Assembly: GCF_020169335.1 (NCBI RefSeq)
Contig: NZ_JAIEZN010000001.1
Span: 1,009,426 to 1,073,425, forward strand
Reading direction: 5' to 3'
Length of the DNA stretch: 64,000 nt
From: Devosia aquimaris
GTDB taxonomy: Bacteria; Pseudomonadota; Alphaproteobacteria; Rhizobiales; Devosiaceae
The translations under genes and the position numbers were made by a program. Positions 59,224-64,000 of the stretch are shown one piece after another. Each line of letters opens with the position of its first letter. The first letter of the stretch is position 1. The notes under the pieces were generated by a model. That model made no database searches, was not told the origin of the DNA, and saw nothing but the letters and a program-made list of their open reading frames with translations.

Positions 59224-61332
59224 CTATCCTGCCCGGATCAGCGGAATGGCGAGGTCCTTGCGGAACAGATAGAGCGCCGTCCGCGCCGCTTCGCCATCCT
59301 CACCGGTCAGGCCGGGGTTACGGGTCAGCAGGGCCTTGACGTCGTCATGGGCGAAGTCGAGCAGGTGCCGGTGCACATCGGGCACGGCGAGGCGATAGCC
59401 GGGCATGCCGGATTGCCGCGTGCCCAGCACGTCGCCCTGGCCGCGCAGCTCCAGGTCGCGTTCGGCGATCTCGAAGCCGTCTTCGGTGGACTTGATGGTG
59501 TCGAGCCGCGCCTGCGCCGTCTGGCTGAGATTACCCTTGTAGAGCAACAGACACGACGAGCGGGCCGAGCCACGGCCCACGCGCCCGCGCAACTGGTGCA
59601 GCTGCGCCAGGCCGAAGCGCTCGGCATGTTCGATGATCATGATAGAGGCATTGGGCACGTCCACGCCCACCTCGATCACTGTCGTCGCCACCAGCAGCTT
59701 CACCTCATTGGCGGCAAAGCGGCCCATCACCGCCTGCTTGGCCGCCGCGCTCATCCGCCCATGCACCAGCGCCACCTGGTCGCCGAACACTTTTGCCAGT
59801 TCGGCATAGCGATCCTCGGCGGCCACCACGTCGAGATGCTCGCTCTCTTCCACCAGGGGGCACACCCAGAAGGCCTGGGCGCCATCATCGAGCCTAGCCT
59901 TGAGCCGCGCCACCACCCGGTCATACTCGCCGATCGACAGCACCGCCGTATCGATCGGCTGCCGCCCCTTGGGCTTTTCGCGCAGGATGCTCACCGCCAT
60001 GTCGCCAAAATGGGTCAGCACCAGCGTGCGCGGAATGGGCGTGGCCGTCATCACCAACAGATCCGTATGCTTGCCCTTGTCCGACAGCGCCAGTCGCTGG
60101 TGCACGCCGAAGCGATGCTGCTCGTCCACCACCGTCAGGCCCAGATTTTGGAATGCGACGCCGGACTGGAACAGCGCATGCGTGCCCACCACAATGGTCG
60201 TCGCCCCGCTAGCAATGCCGGCTAGCTTGGCCCGCCGCTCCGCCGCCGGCATCTTGCCGGTCAAAAGTTCGCAGCCCAGCCCCGCGAGGTCACACAGCGG
60301 CTTGAGCGTCTTGTAGTGCTGCGCCGCCAAAAGTTCGGTCGGCGCCATCAATGCCGATTGCGCACCGCTCTCGGCCATGGCCGCCATGGCCATCAGCGCA
60401 ACCACCGTCTTGCCCGCGCCAACATCGCCCTGCAGCAGGCGCGACATGCGGTCGGGCGAGGCGAGATCGGCGCGGATTTCGTCGACCGCGGCAAGCTGCC
60501 CTTGTGTCAATGAAAAGGGTAACACCTTGCTGACCTTTTCGGTGATTTGGCCCGAAAAAACCCGCGCGATGCCACGGTCCGCCACCATGGTCGAGCGGAT
60601 CAGTTGCAGCGTCAGCTGACCGGCAAAATATTCATCATAGGCAAGCCTTTGCCGGGCAGGGGCCCACAGTTCCGCCTCGCCCGGCGCATCCGGCAGATGC
60701 ACCATGCGCATGGCGGCGGCAAAGCTCGGCCATTGCCGCTGCCGGAGCGTTCCGGCATCGATCCATTCGGGTAAATCCGGAACACTATCAACGACTTGCC
60801 GCACCAGCTTGGCCAGCGCCTTCGAACTCAGCCCCTGCGTCAGCGGATAGACCGGTTCCACCAGCGGCAGGCTCGCAAACTTCTCCGGCTCGACGATATA
60901 GTCCGGGTGCGTGATCTGCTTTTCGCCATTGAAAAAGCCAATCGTGCCAGAGACATAGCGATCTTCGCCAATAGGCAATGCCCGCTCCACCCAGCCGCCC
61001 TGGGCGCGGAAAAACACCAGTTGCACATCGCCCGTCTCGTCATGGGCGAACACCCGATGGGGAATATGCTCCTTGCCCCGCGGCGGCGGCTGGTGCCGGT
61101 CGACATGCAGCTTCAATGTCACGATCTGGTTGAGATAGGCCTCGGCGATGCCCACCTGCCGCCGCCGATCCACCACGCCGGACGGCATATGCATCAATAT
61201 ATCCAAGGCGATAGCGTCCTGGCCCTCTGGCGCGCCAAAGAACCGCGTCAGCAGCGCAGCCAGCTTGTCGCCGACACCCTTGATCGAGCGCAGCGAGCGA
61301 AACAGCGGCGAAATGGCTTCCGGGCGGGACAC
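59224..61332 (-). CDS. recG: ATP-dependent DNA helicase RecG
   Basis: Remodels stalled replication forks and Holliday junctions. The 702-residue protein has the N-terminal wedge domain (about 50-220), Walker A GDVGAGKT in LLQGDVGAGKTVVALMA, DEQH in VVDEQHRFG, TATPIPRTL, and the C-terminal QLRGRVGRG and LRGQGDVLGTRQSG motifs. The start is a GTG at 61332. In this order recG lies divergent from sdhE-mfd; here the ClbS gene is inserted between them. Confidence 0.95.
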   Translation of the reverse strand: MSRPEAISPLFRSLRSIKGVGDKLAALLTRFFGAPEGQDAIALDILMHMPSGVVDRRRQVGIAEAYLNQIVTLKLHVDRHQPPPRGKEHIPHRVFAHDETGDVQLVFFRAQGGWVERALPIGEDRYVSGTIGFFNGEKQITHPDYIVEPEKFASLPLVEPVYPLTQGLSSKALAKLVRQVVDSVPDLPEWIDAGTLRQRQWPSFAAAMRMVHLPDAPGEAELWAPARQRLAYDEYFAGQLTLQLIRSTMVADRGIARVFSGQITEKVSKVLPFSLTQGQLAAVDEIRADLASPDRMSRLLQGDVGAGKTVVALMAMAAMAESGAQSALMAPTELLAAQHYKTLKPLCDLAGLGCELLTGKMPAAERRAKLAGIASGATTIVVGTHALFQSGVAFQNLGLTVVDEQHRFGVHQRLALSDKGKHTDLLVMTATPIPRTLVLTHFGDMAVSILREKPKGRQPIDTAVLSIGEYDRVVARLKARLDDGAQAFWVCPLVEESEHLDVVAAEDRYAELAKVFGDQVALVHGRMSAAAKQAVMGRFAANEVKLLVATTVIEVGVDVPNASIMIIEHAERFGLAQLHQLRGRVGRGSARSSCLLLYKGNLSQTAQARLDTIKSTEDGFEIAERDLELRGQGDVLGTRQSGMPGYRLAVPDVHRHLLDFAHDDVKALLTRNPGLTGEDGEAARTALYLFRKDLAIPLIRAG

Positions 61333-61421
61333 GGGGTGATGATTCTCCTTGTCCGGAGGCTACAGCCCCGCGCCGGGCGTTTGAAGGCATGCCATGGCGG
61401 CGCCAGGCGCCGTCGGCCCGA

Positions 61422-61934
61422 TCAGTCGAGACCCTGTTGCTTCTTCCATTTGCGCAGGCGGGCGCGGGCATTGGCATAGGGCGAGGCGGTATTGAACTGC
61501 ACCATCCGGCCAAGCGTCCATGTCTCATACCAGGGCGCGCCATAAAGCGCGGCGTCGCTCTCGCTCTCGACCAGCGCCACCAGCGCGGTCTTGGTCGCGT
61601 CCAGCCGCGCCAGCAGTTCGGGATAGGGTAACTCGGCGTAGTCGCGATAGAGTTTCGCCGCCAGCTGGCCGAGTTCGTTCCACTTAAAGCCCGTCTCGGG
61701 AAAGTCGACAGCCTGGCCCGCTGCCCGACCGGCATGCCACTTGAGCACCAGTTCGCCCCAGCCCAGCAGGTAGGCGGCCAGATCATGCACGCTCATCAGC
61801 GTGCCCTTGCTGTGGCCCTCTAGGCTCGCTTCGTCCGTGCGCTCGGCGGGAACGCTGGCCAACTCCGGCGCCAGCTTGCGATAGGAATCGGTGATCGCCG
61901 TCAGCAGCTCGGCCTTGTTCTGGGGAATCGACAT
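61422..61934 (-). CDS. ClbS/DfsB family four-helix bundle protein
   Basis: A 170-residue protein of the ClbS/DfsB (DUF1706) family. Conserved segments are SIPQNKAELLTAI, GHSKGTLMSVHDLAAYLLGWGELVLKWH, VDFPETGFKWNELGQLAAKLY and LGRMVQFNTASPYANARARLRKWKK. The E. coli member ClbS inactivates the genotoxin colibactin; most members have no known substrate. The ATG at 61934 is preceded by GAGGAGG at an 8-base spacing. It sits between DNA-repair genes recG and mfd. Confidence 0.88.
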   Translation of the reverse strand: MSIPQNKAELLTAITDSYRKLAPELASVPAERTDEASLEGHSKGTLMSVHDLAAYLLGWGELVLKWHAGRAAGQAVDFPETGFKWNELGQLAAKLYRDYAELPYPELLARLDATKTALVALVESESDAALYGAPWYETWTLGRMVQFNTASPYANARARLRKWKKQQGLD

Positions 61935-62074
61935 GGTCATGGCCTCCTCGCATTCGTCCCGGCAGTCTAGTGTCTCCAGCAAGTGACGACATGATCGTGG
62001 TCAAGCCGCCAAGGGCTGACAAGGCGCTCCAATCCGCGTATGAGAGTGACCAAATCGGGAACAAATTCGGGATC

Positions 62075-62365
62075 ATGGCGCATCAAATGAGTGCCGGTGA
62101 AGACATTTCCATGCGCCGCAAGAAGCTGCGCTACCGCGCCTGGCATCGGGGAACCCGCGAGATGGACCTCGTGCTCGGCCCCTATGCCGATGCCCATACC
62201 GAGGCCATGGATGCCGCCCAGCTCGACAGGCTCGAGGCGCTGATGAGCGAGGAAGATCCGCCGCTGCTCAAATGGGTCATGGGGCAGGAGACGCCGCCCG
62301 ACCATATCGACCGCGAGTTCCTCGACCTCGTCATCGCTGACCACCACGCCCGGCTGGCCAAATGA
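62075..62365 (+). CDS. sdhE: FAD assembly factor SdhE
   Basis: A 96-residue small factor that flavinylates succinate dehydrogenase. The family motif RAWHRGTREMDLVLGPYAD contains the RGxxE element. I use the ATG at 62075, but the ATG at 62087 is equally possible; the open frame further upstream is not conserved-looking. Its stop overlaps the mfd start (ATGA at 62362-62365). The sdhE-mfd pairing is usual in alphaproteobacteria. Confidence 0.92.
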   Translation: MAHQMSAGEDISMRRKKLRYRAWHRGTREMDLVLGPYADAHTEAMDAAQLDRLEALMSEEDPPLLKWVMGQETPPDHIDREFLDLVIADHHARLAK

Positions 62366-64000
62366 ACGACGCTACGCCCCTGCGCCCGGCGCGCACCATT
62401 GCCAATGTCCCCGATGGCATGCAGCCCATGGTGCTGGCCAGGCTGATCGAGCAACGTATCAACGCTGCCCCCGAGGATGCGGCCAGCCTGGTCTTTGTCG
62501 CCCGTGATGGTCGTCGGCTGCAGCGCATGGCCGAAGTGCTCGGCGCCATGCTGCCTGGCCATACAATCCTCACTCTGCCGGCCTGGGACTGTCTGCCCTA
62601 TGACCGTGTCTCGCCCAACAATGTGACCATTGCCGCGCGCATGAACACACTGGCGGCGCTCACCAGCGGCGCCAAGGGTGCCGTGGTGCTCACCGCCGTC
62701 AACGCACTGATCCAGAAGGTGCCGCCGCGCGATGTTGTGGAGCAGATGTCGTTCTCGGCCATCTCCGGCCGCATGGTGGATAGCGAAAAGCTGATCGCCT
62801 GGGCGGCCAATAATGGCTATCTGCGCGTGCCGACGGTGCGCGAAAGCGGCGAGTTTGCCGTCCGCGGTGGCCTCGTCGACCTTTTCCCCGCCAGCGCCGA
62901 ATCGCCGCTGCGCTTTGACTTCTTTGGCAGCACGCTGGAATCGATCCGCACTTTCGATCCCGACAGCCAGCGCACCACCGGCACGCTCAAGCGTATCGAC
63001 CTGACGCCAATGAGCGAAGTGGTGCTCACCGAAACCACCATTCGCCGCTTCCGCCAGAACTATACCGCGGCCTTTGGGGGCAACACGGTCGACGACACGC
63101 TCTATGCCTCGGTCAGCGGTGGCTCGCGCTATTCGGGTACCGAGCATTGGCTGCCGTTCTTCTACGAGCATCTCGACACCCTGGCCGACTATGTAGGTGA
63201 CGCCCCGTTTGTTTTCGACGAGCAGGCCATCGAGGCCTATGCCGACCGCGCTACCCAGGTCCGTGACTATTACGAGGCCCGCGAAGCAGCGCGACTGACG
63301 CCGACAGTGGCGGGCACCGGCGCGCCCTATAAGCCAATCAAGCCCGAACTGCTTTATGCCGTCGACCAGCACCCCTACGCGTTGGCTGGCGCCTCGGTGG
63401 TCCAGCTCAGCCAGTTCATGGCGCCCGGCACCAAGGCCGCCGACGATGCTGGTGGACACATCGCCCCCAGCTTTGCCGCCGAACGCCAGGCCACCGACAC
63501 CAATCTCTTCCAGTCCGTCGTTGATCGCCTCCTGGCCGAGCGCCAGAAGGGCCGCCGCGCCGTCGTGGCTTGCTGGAGCACCGGCACGCGCGACCGCATG
63601 GTCCAGGTCCTCAAGGACCACGGCCTGACCAATCCGCGCCTGGCGGAAAACTGGCGCGATGCCGAAACCACCAGTGCGGCCACCACCTCGCTGGTCGTTT
63701 TGCCGCTGGAATCGGGCTTCGAGACCAAGGACCTGCTGGTCCTCTCCGAGCAGGATATTCTGGGTGAACGCATCCTCCGCCCGCAGCGCAAGAAGAAGGC
63801 CAGCGACGCGCTGACCGAGGCCGCGAGCCTGGCCGCCGGCGATCTGGTGGTGCATGTCGACCACGGCATCGGCCGATTCATCGGCCTCAAGGTCATCGAG
63901 GCCGGCGGTGCGCCGCATGAATGCGTCGAGCTCGAATATGGCGGCGACACCAAGCTCTACCTGCCGGTCGAAAACATCGAACTGCTCACGCGCTATGGCG
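62362..64000 (+). CDS. mfd: Transcription-repair coupling factor Mfd (5' part)
   Basis: Only the first 546 codons are in the window; the frame is open to the right edge. The UvrB-like module includes LPAWDCLPYDRVSP and FVRESGEFAVRGG-type strands, VFDEQAIEAYADRATQVRDYY lies in the UvrB-homology region, and the RNA polymerase-interacting domain begins near GDLVVHVDHGIGRFIGL. Mfd releases stalled RNA polymerase and recruits UvrA. The helicase motifs lie outside the window. Confidence 0.94.
   Translation, partial: MNDATPLRPARTIANVPDGMQPMVLARLIEQRINAAPEDAASLVFVARDGRRLQRMAEVLGAMLPGHTILTLPAWDCLPYDRVSPNNVTIAARMNTLAALTSGAKGAVVLTAVNALIQKVPPRDVVEQMSFSAISGRMVDSEKLIAWAANNGYLRVPTVRESGEFAVRGGLVDLFPASAESPLRFDFFGSTLESIRTFDPDSQRTTGTLKRIDLTPMSEVVLTETTIRRFRQNYTAAFGGNTVDDTLYASVSGGSRYSGTEHWLPFFYEHLDTLADYVGDAPFVFDEQAIEAYADRATQVRDYYEAREAARLTPTVAGTGAPYKPIKPELLYAVDQHPYALAGASVVQLSQFMAPGTKAADDAGGHIAPSFAAERQATDTNLFQSVVDRLLAERQKGRRAVVACWSTGTRDRMVQVLKDHGLTNPRLAENWRDAETTSAATTSLVVLPLESGFETKDLLVLSEQDILGERILRPQRKKKASDALTEAASLAAGDLVVHVDHGIGRFIGLKVIEAGGAPHECVELEYGGDTKLYLPVENIELLTRYG

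Overview
The window looks like a chromosomal segment of an alphaproteobacterium of the order Hyphomicrobiales (Rhizobiales), probably close to Devosia. This rests on high GC content and on gene order: erpA-dgt-argS-SPOR-scpAB-tatABC-serS-surE-M23-yajC-secDF, gyrA-coaD-ppi-ppi-queA-tgt, glmU-glmS and recG-sdhE-mfd are arrangements typical of that order. GAAC-N7-GAAC SOS boxes in front of uvrA and ssb point the same way. No 16S rRNA is present, so the genus is an inference.

Layout. 1-2.2 kb: a truncated serine hydrolase, the Fe-S carrier erpA and, divergently, dgt. 2.2-19.9 kb: a long co-directional housekeeping run with argS, an inner-membrane SPOR protein, condensin partners scpA/scpB, an orphan ABC ATPase, tatABC, serS, surE and an NlpD-like LysM/M23 lipoprotein. 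After a DUF815 ATPase on the other strand come yajC-secDF and a pair resembling mitochondrial complex I assembly factors NDUFAF3 and NDUFAF6. 19.9-33.6 kb: thioesterase and trmFO, a GST, two tiny basic proteins, uvrA and ssb flanking a LysE transporter, a GAF-PAS-GGDEF cyclase, an exported protein, a large RND exporter and an NmrA-type oxidoreductase. 33.7-36.9 kb: small regulator/target pairs (HxlR facing the oxidoreductase, ArsR-MFS, ArsR-SRPBCC). 37-49.5 kb: gyrA, LysE, GNAT, a pentapeptide protein, coaD, two cyclophilins, a DMT protein, queA, tgt, pgi, a phosphotransferase and map. 49.8-54.6 kb: two membrane proteins, tRNA-Lys(TTT), glmU and glmS. 59.2-64 kb: recG, a ClbS/DfsB protein, sdhE and the 5' part of mfd.

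The clearest accessory block is 54.63-59.22 kb, between glmS and recG. It holds two directly abutting genes: an OLD-family ATPase with a TOPRIM nuclease domain and a UvrD-like superfamily 1 helicase. This is the architecture of the Gabija (GajA/GajB) anti-phage system. Codon usage is visibly less GC-biased than in the neighbours, and gene-poor stretches of 340 and 399 bases flank the pair. Both encoded proteins are longer than the described Bacillus pair, so this may be a divergent branch.

Other points of interest are a Tgt that lacks three of the four zinc-ligand positions of the family, a Met at the quinolone-resistance position of GyrA that is acidic in E. coli, SOS-box promoters at uvrA and ssb separated by an inserted lysE gene, and several well-formed palindromic operators and terminators.
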